Positions 1-8,173 of a DNA stretch of 26,248 nucleotides are shown here, one piece after another. The notes below the pieces were generated by a model. That model was not told where the DNA came from and did not search any database. It saw only the letters and a list, made by a program, of their open reading frames with translations. Both the position numbers and the translations under genes were made by a program. The DNA comes from JBBRHF01 sp038223055 (GTDB lineage: Bacteria; Actinomycetota; Actinomycetes; JACCUZ01), in the NCBI GenBank assembly GCA_038223055.1, contig JBBRHF010000037.1, forward strand, positions 1 to 26,248. Direction: 5' to 3'. The first letter of the stretch is position 1. Each line of letters begins with the position of its first letter.

Positions 1-321
1 GAGTGCCACGGCCTCGAGTTCGGTGGTGAGTTCGCGGAGTCGGCGGGCGTTGTCCAGGAGCGGGCGTAGCGCGTCGGCCTGGCTGGTGTCCAGGGTGCGG
101 GTGACGGTCTTGTTGTTGACCTTGCGGGTCCAGGTCAGGTAAGGCCCGTGGAGTTGTGGCGGCTCGGCGTGGCAGCGGCAGCCGGTGTTCCCGCAGCGGG
201 TCCGTCGCTCGAGCAGGCTGCCCGGTAGCGGCGGGCCCAGGGCTGCGATCTCGGCTGCAATCTCGGCTCGCCGGCGGTTCAGTGCGGCGGGTCCGACACG
301 AGTGTTGGTGCGGCGTGGCAT
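1..321 (-). CDS. DUF6788-like small conserved protein, cut by window edge
   Basis: Reading the minus strand from the ATG at 319-321 gives 107 codons open to the window edge, so the C-terminus is missing. The protein has a basic, helical start, then a Cys/His cluster (RCGNTGCRCHAEPPQLHGPY), then TWTRKVNNKTVTRTL and a LDNARRLRELTTELEA helix. I recognise this pattern as a short actinobacterial family often annotated DUF6788 and commonly found near mobile elements. Its function is unknown. The Cys-x4-Cys-x-Cys-His arrangement would fit a small metal site, which is inference. A GGGAG ribosome-binding sequence lies about 9 bases before the ATG, and a palindrome sits upstream at 353-370. The family name is from memory; the reading frame itself is convincing because the motif order is coherent over its whole length. 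Confidence 0.75.
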   Translation of the reverse strand, partial: MPRRTNTRVGPAALNRRRAEIAAEIAALGPPLPGSLLERRTRCGNTGCRCHAEPPQLHGPYLTWTRKVNNKTVTRTLDTSQADALRPLLDNARRLRELTTELEAVAL

Positions 322-352
322 CCCACATCTCCCGGCTTGAAGTAACACTACT

Positions 353-370
353 TGAAGTACAGGTACTTCA
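353..370. promoter_or_regulatory. Operator-like palindrome upstream of the DUF6788-like gene
   Basis: TGAAGTAC-AG-GTACTTCA is a perfect inverted repeat with 8-base arms and a 2-base spacer. A further direct copy of the half-site, CTTGAAGTA, occurs at 336-344 (the other copy is 351-359). The repeats sit 15 to 50 bases upstream of the minus-strand ATG at 321, where a repressor or activator site would be expected. No regulator gene for it is visible in the window. Confidence 0.5.
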
Positions 371-391
371 TGTTCCGTTCCTCAGGCTAGC

Positions 392-475
392 AAAGAGACC
401 ACTCCGCGCGACCGCCGCACCGAGTGGCTGGCCTCGGGGGTGTTCGACAAGCTCGTCGAAGGGGCCATCGCCGGC
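392..475 (+). pseudogene. Possible IS5-type transposase fragment
   Basis: The plus strand in this stretch reads KETTPRDRRTEWLASGVFDK followed by LVEGAIAG and a stop formed at the insertion sequence end. The DRRTEWL..GVFD.LV pattern resembles the N-terminal region of actinobacterial IS5-family transposases. It has no start codon or upstream coding sequence and stops exactly where the neighbouring IS1634-type element begins. I therefore read it as a remnant that was interrupted or truncated. No continuation is visible on the other side of the insertion sequence. The identification rests on a short stretch and is tentative. Confidence 0.35.
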
Positions 476-497
476 TAGCGGGAGTTTCCTGGATAGT
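475..497 (+). repeat. Left terminal inverted repeat of the IS1634-type element
   Basis: Starts CTAGCGGGAGTTTCCTGGAT and pairs with the reverse complement of 2379-2401 (CTAGCGGGACTTTCCTAGAT), differing at two positions. It defines the transposase 3' end of the element. Confidence 0.85.
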
Positions 498-523
498 GCT
501 GCCTGCGGGGTCAAACGTGCAGT

Positions 524-2266
524 TCAGCGGGGGCGCGGGGGCTGCTGGGTTGTATTTACCCAAGTCATGCACCGGGGGGTGTACGTGTCGAGTTTGAACA
601 AGTCGTAGAGACGTTTCTGGGTGGCGTCGAGGTCGGTGGGGATGCGTTGCGCGCGGGGTCAACCTTTGTTCCCGGTGGAGTAGAGCAGGACGGTTTCTTC
701 AATGCCGCCAAGGGTCCCGAGCAGTTCGCGGACGCTGAGTTTCAGGTCGGCTTGGTGTGCTTGCGGCGCATCAGGTGCGCCAGGGCCAGGGCGAGCACGC
801 AGGAGAACACGTGGACCCTGATCTTGGGTTCGGTCCAGTGGAACATCGGGGAGAAACCGACCAGGTGGGGGTCTTTGAGTTGGCGGGACAATGACTCGAC
901 GTCGTTTTGGGAGCGGTAGCCGGTGACGACCTCGGTCACCGTCCACTGGTCTTGGTCGGTGACCAGGACGCGTTTGCCGAATGTCTCGGTTTCCAGGGCG
1001 CGGCGGACGGTTTTGTCGATCACCCAGGTCAGGCGCATCTCGGCGGGGTCTGCCCGGTCAGGTCGGTGTTCAGGACCCGGTTCACCCAGCGGGGCCGGGT
1101 GATCCGGGTGATCTCGGCTTCCATGGCGGGGCGGTCGCGGCGGGTCTTGCCGCGGGCCAGCGTGGCGGCGAGTTCGGTCAGGGCTCGGGTGGCTTTGGCC
1201 AGGGTCTGGTCCAAGCCGCGGGCTTGGGCGGCGCGCAGACTCACCGAGTGGGTCAGGATGACCCGCCCGTCGGTGCCGTACACCGCGGCGCGGGTGTCGT
1301 AGGCGGACAGGCCGGGGAACTTGACCGCGGTCGACCGGGCGGCGGCGCCGGGCCGGCAGGGCGAGCAGGTCCGGGTGCTCACTGGGGGGCAGGGACCCGA
1401 CGAAGTGCAGCCCGGTCTGATCCAGGTGCGCGAAGTTCGCGGCGCTGTTCTGCCCGGCGTCGAACACCACGGTGGGTCCGGCCCCGTCGTGGTCCCCGGG
1501 GAACAGGGTGCGGTAGCGGGAGGTGAGTTCGTCGAGCACGTCGGCGAACTGGGTCACGTCGGGGCGGTCCCCGGGGTAGGGGTGGGACACCAGCGGCACC
1601 GCGCCGTCGCGGGTGACGACCCAGACCGAGCCCGACCAGACGCAGGTCGTGGCCTTTCTGTTTGGCGTGGCCGCGTCGGGCGATCGGCGCGCGGTCGTTG
1701 GTGGAATCGATGAAGGTCGCGGATTTGGTCATGTCCAACGCCAACGCGGAGGCGTCCAGGTCGAACTCGGTGACCATCGCGGTGTTGAGCACCCGTTCGG
1801 CGGCGACCAGCTTGGCGGTGTCCAGGGCGTTCATGGCGTCCCAGAACCGTCGGTGGTCAGTCGCCGGGACCGCAACCTTGGTGAACCTGGGCCCGCGGTG
1901 GTAGCCCACCAGTCGGCGAAGCCCAGCTTCGAGCACGGCGCGACGACCCGGTTCAGGGTGGCCAACGCCAGGTAGGTCCCCACCGTGGCCCCGGCGTCGG
2001 CTCGCCGGTCCCCGCACACCTCGTCGATGGCCGCGGCGACCCGCAGCCCGCCCCAACGTGGCCCACTCCGCGGCCAGGTCCCCGAACTTCTTGTGCTGGG
2101 TGCGTTCCGGGGTCCCGGCAGGTGCCCCCGCGAGGCGGGCGGTGACTTCTTCAGCGCTGCCGAGGTACTGCTGGTCCACGATGCGGGGTTTGCCGTTCAC
2201 CCGCGCGGATTCCACCAGGTAGTTGTAGGTCTGGTTCCCGCGCTTCTTCCCCACGATCGACGGCAT
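524..2266 (-). pseudogene. IS1634-family transposase, multiply frameshifted
   Basis: The gene starts at the ATG at 2264-2266 (MPSIVGKKRG..), but the homologous reading switches frame repeatedly. The switches fall near 2050 and 1890, near 1620 (after HDLRLVGLGL), near 1350 (before LSAYDTRAAVYG), near 1030 and near 770. A TGA then follows STGNKG at 659-661, after which the same frame continues PRAQRIPTDLDATQKRLYDL until TGA at 524-526. Catalytic-region pieces are recognisable: FIDSTNDRAP, VVFDAGQNSAANF and the Y-R-E-K stretch YRSQNDVESLSRQLK. With about six frameshifts and a nonsense codon it cannot make an active transposase as written. Such a density of shifts could partly be sequencing error, though most neighbouring genes read cleanly. 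Confidence 0.85.
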
Positions 2267-2378
2267 ATATGGGTAAGACACTCCTCGGGTCGCCGCGTCC
2301 AGCACCGACACGCGAATTCCCCAAGACCACAGAGGGTTTCTTGCCCTCGCCAGGTCAACCAAAGTGGCGCAAGATCAA

Positions 2379-2401
2379 ACTATCTAGGAAAGTCCCGCTA
2401 G
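2379..2401 (-). repeat. Right terminal inverted repeat of the IS1634-type element
   Basis: The reverse complement reads CTAGCGGGACTTTCCTAGAT followed by AGT and matches the left end at 21 of 23 bases. It lies upstream of the transposase start. Confidence 0.85.
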
Positions 2402-2414
2402 ACCCTCCGCGGGG

Positions 2415-3812
2415 TCAGGGGATGGTGACGGGGACGCCGGCGCCTGCGGCGGACTCGAAGCTGTCGTCCACAAGGACGACATCGCGGCCCCGCCTGTCGA
2501 GCAGCGATGCGGCGATCGATGCCCGGTAGCCCGACGCGCAATAGACCCAGACTTGCCCGTGCGCTACCTCCTCCAGGCGTCCCACCAGCTCGTGGACGGG
2601 GATGTGCTGCGAGCCGGTGACGTAACCCGCCGCTCGCTCATCCGTCCGCCGGGTGTCGAGCACCCCGACCCGGTCGGCGCGCTCGCTCAGGGCCGACGCG
2701 AGTGCCGCGAAGTCCGCCACGTGGAAGGACGCCACCCCGGCTCCGCCGGGCGACAACGCACCGTTCACGACCGCGGCCCCGGCCGGCCGATCAACCCCGA
2801 TGCGCGCCAGCGCGCACTGCGCCGACGCGATCTGGTCGCGCGAGTCACCCAGCAACGTCAACGGTTCCCCCCAGGGCAGGAGCCAGCCGACATAGGTCGC
2901 GAAGCCGTCCGCCAGCTCGAACCCCACCGTTCCTGCGAGGTGCCCGGCGGCGAAGGCTCTCCGGTGCCTCAGGTCCACGACCCAGCCGCCCGCCTCCACG
3001 CGGCGCCGGAGCTCGCGGGCATCCACCAGCTCCGGAACCACCGGCGACCACGGCTGGGGACCCGCGGCGTTGATGGTGCTCATGTGCGCGTAGTAGGCCG
3101 GGTAGGGGACCAGGCCCGCGAGAAGCCATTGGACGTACGTGGGCTCGTCCAGCGTCAGGGCTGGGTTCAGGACCAGCTGCTCCCCGACCGTCGAGCCGTC
3201 CGCCGTGATCGGCGCCGACGAGCAGAAGCTACCGAAACCGTGCGTAGGATAAACTTTCGCCGCCGACGGGAGCTCGCGGGCCAGGCGGCGCACTGAGTGG
3301 AACTGATCCCGGGTCAGTGCCAGCGTCTGCTCGCAGCCGAACAGGTCGGTGCGTCCGGCCGAACCGAACAGCATCGAGCCGCCGGTGAAAACACCCGCGA
3401 CCTGGTCGTCGCACGCCAGCGCGTAGCTGACGTGGTGCGGAGTGTGCCCAGGCGTATGCAGCACTGTCACCCGCAGTGCCCCGCCTTCGATAACGTCACC
3501 GTCGAACGCCGCCCGGCACTGAAAGTCGACGACTGCGGTGCCCGGCACGACATACGTCGCGCCCGTGCCGCGGGCGAGCTGCAGGCCGCCGGAGATGTAG
3601 TCGTTGTGCAGGTGCGTCTCTAACACGTGGGTGATCCTGACACCCAGCGTCTCGGCCAGCGAGAGCACCCGGTCGACGTCACGCTGCGGATCGATCACCA
3701 GGGCGACCGAGCCGTCGCTGACAACATAGCTGCGGTCGCCGAGGCTCGCTGTCTCGATGATGTCGACCCGGAGCCTGGTGGCTGCCTCGTTCGATCGAGC
3801 TAGGACGGGCAT
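2415..3812 (-). CDS. MBL-fold/rhodanese protein, persulfide dioxygenase-like
   Basis: The 465-residue protein has an N-terminal metallo-beta-lactamase domain with metal-ligand motifs ETHLHNDYISGG, HTPGHTPHH and YPTHGFGSFCS, as in ETHE1-type persulfide dioxygenases. Two rhodanese domains follow. The first (VVDLRHRRAFAAGHLAG..) lacks an active cysteine; the second has the active-site loop VYCASGYRAS. Family members oxidise glutathione or similar persulfides to sulfite in the cytoplasm, and sulfite is a substrate of the ComA-type synthase encoded nearby. Supplying sulfite for CoM is therefore an attractive but unproven role. I chose the ATG at 3810-3812. The frame is open to 3956, but family members begin close to the ..IETASLGDRSYVV segment, so the longer form is unlikely. 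No good ribosome-binding site is seen. The stop lies 14 bases from the insertion sequence, yet the C-terminus appears complete. Confidence 0.85.
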   Translation of the reverse strand: MPVLARSNEAATRLRVDIIETASLGDRSYVVSDGSVALVIDPQRDVDRVLSLAETLGVRITHVLETHLHNDYISGGLQLARGTGATYVVPGTAVVDFQCRAAFDGDVIEGGALRVTVLHTPGHTPHHVSYALACDDQVAGVFTGGSMLFGSAGRTDLFGCEQTLALTRDQFHSVRRLARELPSAAKVYPTHGFGSFCSSAPITADGSTVGEQLVLNPALTLDEPTYVQWLLAGLVPYPAYYAHMSTINAAGPQPWSPVVPELVDARELRRRVEAGGWVVDLRHRRAFAAGHLAGTVGFELADGFATYVGWLLPWGEPLTLLGDSRDQIASAQCALARIGVDRPAGAAVVNGALSPGGAGVASFHVADFAALASALSERADRVGVLDTRRTDERAAGYVTGSQHIPVHELVGRLEEVAHGQVWVYCASGYRASIAASLLDRRGRDVVLVDDSFESAAGAGVPVTIP

Positions 3813-3929
3813 ACCGAGGACGTTACGGATCGCTGCCGAGGTGCTCGACAGCCCAGCCGGGTGAACGACCGCCGGTTGTTGGGCCGCCCACGACGGCAGG
3901 CGCAGTCCGACCTTGCCGCAAACGGATAG

Positions 3930-3956
3930 GTGCTGGGCCTCGTCAAGGCCCAACAC
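3930..3956 (-). terminator. Stem-loop downstream of epoxyalkane:CoM transferase
   Basis: On the minus strand the RNA would fold as GUGUUGGGCCU-loop of 5-AGGCCCAGCAC, an 11-pair stem with one G-U wobble. It lies 28 bases past the stop codon at 3985. There is no strong U-tract, as is common for high-GC terminators. It separates the catabolic operon from the MBL-rhodanese gene. Confidence 0.6.
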
Positions 3957-3984
3957 CCATCCGATCGTTCATCGAGCGCGGCGG

Positions 3985-5097
3985 TTACTTCTTCTCGGCC
4001 TCGAGTTCCTTGCGCACGATCGCGGCGCCGTCGGCGAGGGCGCGCAGCTTGCCCTGTGCGATCATCCGCGGCAGGTTAATCAGTCCGCAGTCGGTCGACA
4101 GGCCGAGCTTCTCCGGCGCGACGACGGCGAGCACCGCGCGGATCCGGTCGGCGACCTCTTCCGAGGTCTCGGTGATGGTGCTCTTCACGTCGACGATGCC
4201 GGCGACGAAGTCCTTCTGCCAGTCATTGTCCTTCAACGGCTGCAGGTCACCGGCGCCGATGCGCGCGACCTCGTAGTTCAGCGCATCGATGTGCGCGTCG
4301 TTGACCTTCGGGAAGATCGCGAGCGCCCGGTCCGGCGCAGCCGCCGCCGACGGACGGTGGTCGAGTACCCACGCGCCGTACTCTCGCTCCTCCTCGTCCG
4401 GGAAGTAGCCCGGCGTGCCCGAGTAGTTGCCCCAACAGGTGTGCACCCAGAACTGGCAGTCCACGCCCTCAGTGGCCGCGTTGAGCGCCTCGATCTCCCA
4501 GTCGCCCATGCCGTAGGGCCAGACGAACTCGTCGAGCTGGATGATGTCGCAACCGTTGTCGGCGAGCTCCTTGAAGTCCTCGTTGAACGCCTTAGCGATC
4601 GCCATCGCGAGGTCTTTGGTCTCGCTGTAGTACTGGTTGGTCGTCGCGGCGGCGAGCACCTGGATGCCGGTGTAGGAGATCTTCACCGGCTTCTTGGTGG
4701 CCTTGCGCGTCGCCCGCAGCGTCGCCAGGTGGAACGGGTGCTCGCGGCGGACCTCGCCGACGCAGGTGGGCGAGAACAGCGTCGAGTAGATCGGCAACCC
4801 GATCGGCGGCCCCGACATCTTGTAGCCGCCGAGCCGCTGGTAGTAGTGGTAGATGATCTGGCCGTACGGCGAATCGCCGCCATACACACGGCCGTCACTG
4901 ATCACGTCGATGCCCGCGGTCTCCTGGTCGCGCACGATCGCGCCGACCGCGTCCTCGAACGCCTCCCGGCTGATGGCGTCGTACACGAACTCGCCTTGGG
5001 GGTAGACGGCGAACGGCTGCCCGTCATACCACCGTGGGTTGGGGTAGTTGCCCACCATCGTCGTCGGCAGCAACACGTCCTGCGATCCGATCCGCAT
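3985..5097 (-). CDS. xecA: Epoxyalkane:coenzyme M transferase (EaCoMT)
   Basis: The 370-residue protein opens the epoxide ring with the thiolate of CoM, giving 2-hydroxyalkyl-CoM, the first step of aerobic epoxide assimilation. It belongs to the MetE-like zinc alkyltransferases. The start MRIGSQDVLLPTTMVGNYPN and the zinc-ligand segments VHTCWGN and LSTDCGLINLP (His-x-Cys plus a distant Cys) are visible. Length agrees with the roughly 370-380 residues of the Xanthobacter XecA and mycobacterial EtnE proteins. An in-frame ATG exists at 5115, but GAGAGGG (5104-5110) lies 6 bases before the ATG at 5097, so I prefer the shorter form. It is the last gene of the minus-strand operon, 99 bases after the acyl-CoA synthetase, and is followed by a stem-loop. 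Substrate range (ethene, propene or longer epoxides) cannot be told from sequence. Confidence 0.95.
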   Translation of the reverse strand: MRIGSQDVLLPTTMVGNYPNPRWYDGQPFAVYPQGEFVYDAISREAFEDAVGAIVRDQETAGIDVISDGRVYGGDSPYGQIIYHYYQRLGGYKMSGPPIGLPIYSTLFSPTCVGEVRREHPFHLATLRATRKATKKPVKISYTGIQVLAAATTNQYYSETKDLAMAIAKAFNEDFKELADNGCDIIQLDEFVWPYGMGDWEIEALNAATEGVDCQFWVHTCWGNYSGTPGYFPDEEEREYGAWVLDHRPSAAAAPDRALAIFPKVNDAHIDALNYEVARIGAGDLQPLKDNDWQKDFVAGIVDVKSTITETSEEVADRIRAVLAVVAPEKLGLSTDCGLINLPRMIAQGKLRALADGAAIVRKELEAEKK

Positions 5098-5103
5098 GCT
5101 CGG

Positions 5104-5110
5104 CCCTCTC
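5104..5110 (-). promoter_or_regulatory. Ribosome-binding site deciding the EaCoMT start
   Basis: GAGAGGG on the minus strand lies 6 bases before the ATG at 5097 and inside the short extension that would begin at the ATG at 5115. It supports translation from 5097. Confidence 0.6.
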
Positions 5111-5196
5111 GTCATTGGGAGGCCAGCGCCTCTCCGCCGTGCCCGTCGGCCGTAGGCTAGGACCGCAACGACCTCCGGTTCTCCGTCGTGCCGTGG

Positions 5197-7302
5197 CTAA
5201 ACCGGTGCCCGAACCTCGTCCTGCGCGGGTGAAAAGTCGACCCTGACCCGCCAGTCGACGGCGACGGCTCCGCTGGCAGTCACGAGCACAGGGTTGAGGT
5301 CGAGCTCCGCGATCTCGGGAACCGCGGACAGCAGGTCACCCACGGCGCGTACGACGTCTGCCGCCGCGCCGACGTCGACCGGTGCCGCCCCGCGCGGGCC
5401 GGTCAGCAGCGCGTGACCTCGCAGCGAGGTCAGCAGCTGCAGCGACTCGTCGTGATGGAGCGGCGCCATCGCGAACGAGGCGTCGTCGAGCACCTCGACC
5501 AGCACGCCACCGGACGCGACCATCACCAGCGGCCCGAACTGTGCGTCGCGCAGACCGCCGACCGCGAGCGGCACGCCGTCAACCTGCGGCTGCACCAGCA
5601 CCTGCGCGCCGTCAACGTGGGCTAGCAACGACGCCACCGCCGCGCGCAGCGCCGGCTCGTCGGCCAGACCGAGCCGCACCCCGCCGACGTCGGACTTGTG
5701 CACCAGGGAGGGGTGCGCGGCCTTCGCCACGACCGGCCACCCGAGACGACCCGCGGCGGCAACTGCCTGGTCGGCCGTCGCGCAGAGCACGGTCTCGACG
5801 ACCGGCACACCGGCAGCCGACAGCAGCCGCGCCGCAGCGTCGGGCGCGAGCAGTCCCTCGGTCAGCGCTGGCAGGCCGGCCGGACGCGACGCAACGGCCG
5901 GTCGCGCACGCGCCCACGACCGTGCCTCGCCGTACCGCACCGCATGGCCAACCGCGCGCGCCGTACGTTCAGGCCAGTCGAAGCAGGGCACGCCGGCCTC
6001 CTGCAGCACGTCGGCGCCGCCGCGTTCGGCGCGCGCGGTGACCCAGCAGACATACACGGGTACGTCGACACCGTCTGCGTGCAGTCGCGTCACGACGTCG
6101 CGCAGCCTGCTCACCGCGGCGTCGTCGGTCGCCGCGCGCTGCAGCAACACCGGCACCACCACATCGATCTCGCCGGACCGCGCCAGCAGGTCGGTGAGCA
6201 GCGGGTAAAGCTCCGCGTAGCGCGCCCACACCGTCGTCAGGTCGACGGGGTTGGTCGCGCTGCCGTGGGCGGGCAACAGCGCCCTCACCGAGTCCTGCAG
6301 CGCCGCCGAGAGCTCGGGCACCTCAAGGCCCTCGTCGGCGAGCAGGTCGGCGAGCTCGACCCCGGTGCCGCCGGAGTTGGTGATGACCGCCACCCGCCGA
6401 CCGCGCGGCACCGGCTGCTGGTCGAGAGCACGCGCCGCGTCCATCATCTCCAGCCCGGAGCGGGTCAGCACGACGCCCGCCTGCCCGAGAGCGGCGCGCC
6501 ACACCCGCTCGTCGCCGGCCAGCGCGGCGGTGTGCGAGACGGCGGCCCGCGACCCAGCCGCAGAGCGACCGGTGCGCGCGACGACCACGGGCTTGTGTGG
6601 CGTGATCGCCGCGGCCGCCTCGGCGAAGGCGCGGCCATCGGGCAGTGACTCTAGGAAGAAGCAGACCGTGCGGGTCACGTCGTCGGCGCCGAGCCAGCTG
6701 AGCAGCTCGGCGTCGGTGAGGTCGGCCTTGTTGCCCGCGGCCAGCACCTTCGCGAACCGCGCGCGCTCGTCGAGAGCGACGGTGTGGATCGCCATGCCGT
6801 AGGCACCCGACTGGGTCACCAACGAAATGCCGCCGCCACCGGTCGGCAGCCCCTGCGTCATCGTCGCGTTGAGGGGCAGGTCACAGTTCTGCACGCCGAG
6901 GCAGTTGGGGCCAACGACGCGTACCCCGCCGGCCCGGCCAGCAGCGAGCAGCTCGGCCTGCAGCCGTGCACCCGCTTGGCCCGTCTCGGCGAAGCCGCCG
7001 CTGACCACGACGACAGCCCGCACGCCAATGCTCGCGGCGTCACGCACCACATCGACCGCCGCAGCAGCCGGCACGACGACGATGGCGAGGTCGATCTGTC
7101 CCTCGACGTCACGCAACGACGTGAATGCCTTGACGCCGAAGACTGTGGCCACCGTCGCCGTCACCGGCACCACCTCGCCGGGAAACGACTCGAGGTTATG
7201 CCAGAAGACCGTGCCCATCCTGCCCGGCTGCTCCGACGCACCGACCAGCGCGACCCGCCGCGGCGCGAAGACCGCGGTGAGTGACTCGCTCAGGGGGCGC
7301 AC
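5197..7302 (-). CDS. Acyl-CoA synthetase, ADP(NDP)-forming, single chain
   Basis: The 701-residue protein has the order typical of fused ADP-forming acyl-CoA synthetases. A CoA-binding Rossmann domain comes first (RRVALVGASEQPGRMG, residues about 15-30), then succinyl-CoA-ligase-like domains with GPNCLGVQN and the phosphohistidine segment AAVSHTAALAGDE (His257). A C-terminal ATP-grasp domain contains PVVAKAAHPSLVHKSDVGG. Such enzymes interconvert acid + CoA + ATP with acyl-CoA + ADP + Pi. In this operon the likely substrate is the acid from epoxide metabolism (acetoacetate or a CoM thioether acid); that is inference. The GTG at 7302 is chosen because homology starts with LSESLTAVFAPRRVALVG; the open frame to 7455 overlaps the CoA-transferase gene and looks non-coding. 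It starts 31 bases after that gene. Similar genes occur in ethene/vinyl chloride assimilation clusters. Confidence 0.88.
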   Translation of the reverse strand: MRPLSESLTAVFAPRRVALVGASEQPGRMGTVFWHNLESFPGEVVPVTATVATVFGVKAFTSLRDVEGQIDLAIVVVPAAAAVDVVRDAASIGVRAVVVVSGGFAETGQAGARLQAELLAAGRAGGVRVVGPNCLGVQNCDLPLNATMTQGLPTGGGGISLVTQSGAYGMAIHTVALDERARFAKVLAAGNKADLTDAELLSWLGADDVTRTVCFFLESLPDGRAFAEAAAAITPHKPVVVARTGRSAAGSRAAVSHTAALAGDERVWRAALGQAGVVLTRSGLEMMDAARALDQQPVPRGRRVAVITNSGGTGVELADLLADEGLEVPELSAALQDSVRALLPAHGSATNPVDLTTVWARYAELYPLLTDLLARSGEIDVVVPVLLQRAATDDAAVSRLRDVVTRLHADGVDVPVYVCWVTARAERGGADVLQEAGVPCFDWPERTARAVGHAVRYGEARSWARARPAVASRPAGLPALTEGLLAPDAAARLLSAAGVPVVETVLCATADQAVAAAGRLGWPVVAKAAHPSLVHKSDVGGVRLGLADEPALRAAVASLLAHVDGAQVLVQPQVDGVPLAVGGLRDAQFGPLVMVASGGVLVEVLDDASFAMAPLHHDESLQLLTSLRGHALLTGPRGAAPVDVGAAADVVRAVGDLLSAVPEIAELDLNPVLVTASGAVAVDWRVRVDFSPAQDEVRAPV

Positions 7303-7333
7303 GCTGCGCCGGTGCGGAGAGCCTGCGCGGTGG

Positions 7334-8173
7334 TCAGCATGCGCACGCTGCCCCCGTGTGCGCGTGAAAGGTGCGCGCCAGCTCGACGGGCGAGAACTCC
7401 GAGCGTCGCACGCCCAGCGGGTCGATGCCGCGCAGCGCGGCGAGCGCCGCCGCACCGGGCGGCGGCACGGTGCGCACGTCGGCTGCGACCCGCAGCTCGA
7501 ACCCCGTCACCGCGCGCACGTCGTCGATGGTCACGTCGGGGAACATCTGGCGCAGCCGGGCGTGTCCGGTCTCGTCGTAGTCGAAGACGCCGAGCTCGGT
7601 CACCAGCCACTGCGGCCCGCCACCGGTGAAGCCGAGCTCCTGCCTCGTGCCCTCGCGGGTGCGGTGGCCGATGTCGGTGACGAAGCTGCACTGCTCGACC
7701 AGGGTGCGGCCGGCGCGGTGCCGGGTGGTCCAGAGGCTGAGGCTGCCGACGGTGGCTGACAGATTGCAGCCGCCGCCGCCACCGCCGAGCTTCACCTTCG
7801 GTGATTCGATCGACCCGACGACGGTGACATTGGTGCTGCCGTAGGCGTCGATCTGTACGCCGGACAGGAACATCCGGTCGACGTCACCGCGCACAGCAGC
7901 GTCGAAGAACTCCTCGAAGCGCATCCGGTATTCCGCGCCCTGCTGCAGCACCACGTCGTTGCCGGTCGGCGGGATGAACGGCGGGTCGGGGTTGACGGCG
8001 TAGGTCGCCCCCTCGACCAGAAGCATGTCGCGTGCGTGGGTGCGGCGCGCGAGGTGCATGGCGACCTGCGCGCACGGACTGCCGAACCCGTGGAACACCG
8101 TCTCCTTGTCGCGGATCGTGCGGGCCAGCGCGACGACGAACCACTCGTCGATCGTGTAGGTCGCCTCGCTCAT
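7334..8173 (-). CDS. Class I CoA-transferase, beta subunit
   Basis: The 279-residue protein resembles the beta subunits of glutaconate CoA-transferase and of IpdB-type enzymes. The segment DMLLVEGATYAVNP puts a glutamate at residue 54, matching the catalytic Glu54 of the glutaconate CoA-transferase beta chain as I recall it. A glycine-rich run (KVKLGGGGGGCNLSAT) and GVFDYDETG follow in the usual order. The ATG at 8173 overlaps the alpha-subunit stop by ATGA, which means coupled translation and 1:1 synthesis. With the alpha subunit it would move CoA onto a carboxylic acid. In this cluster the acid may be acetoacetate from 2-KPCC, or a CoM-linked acid; the substrate is not shown by the sequence. 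The C-terminus ends HTGAACAC. Confidence 0.88.
   Translation of the reverse strand: MSEATYTIDEWFVVALARTIRDKETVFHGFGSPCAQVAMHLARRTHARDMLLVEGATYAVNPDPPFIPPTGNDVVLQQGAEYRMRFEEFFDAAVRGDVDRMFLSGVQIDAYGSTNVTVVGSIESPKVKLGGGGGGCNLSATVGSLSLWTTRHRAGRTLVEQCSFVTDIGHRTREGTRQELGFTGGGPQWLVTELGVFDYDETGHARLRQMFPDVTIDDVRAVTGFELRVAADVRTVPPPGAAALAALRGIDPLGVRRSEFSPVELARTFHAHTGAACAC

Larger units (their letters stand above)
475..2401 (-). mobile_element. IS1634-type insertion sequence, decayed
   Basis: A 1927-bp element is bounded by 23-base terminal inverted repeats (475-497 and 2379-2401) that match at 21 of 23 positions. It contains one transposase gene on the minus strand, which is heavily disrupted. The size and the transposase start (MPSIVGKKRGNQTYNYLVES) fit the IS1634 group of the IS4 superfamily. 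No clear target duplication flanks it: the left outside reads ATCGCCGG and the right outside ACCCTCCG. The palindromic CTAG at both ends leaves the exact boundary ambiguous. Its right end lies only 14 bases from the stop codon of the MBL-rhodanese gene and marks the left edge of the CoM island. Confidence 0.85.

Noticed and set aside
443..460. Near-palindrome TTCGACAAGCTCGTCGAA as a regulatory site
   Set aside because: It falls inside the probable transposase fragment (reading FDKLVE), where the symmetry follows from codon choice; no gene start is nearby.
3913..5160. Long plus-strand open frame (415 codons) opposite EaCoMT
   Set aside because: It is antisense to a clearly recognised enzyme, is arginine/valine-rich and has no family motifs; long antisense frames are expected in very GC-rich DNA.
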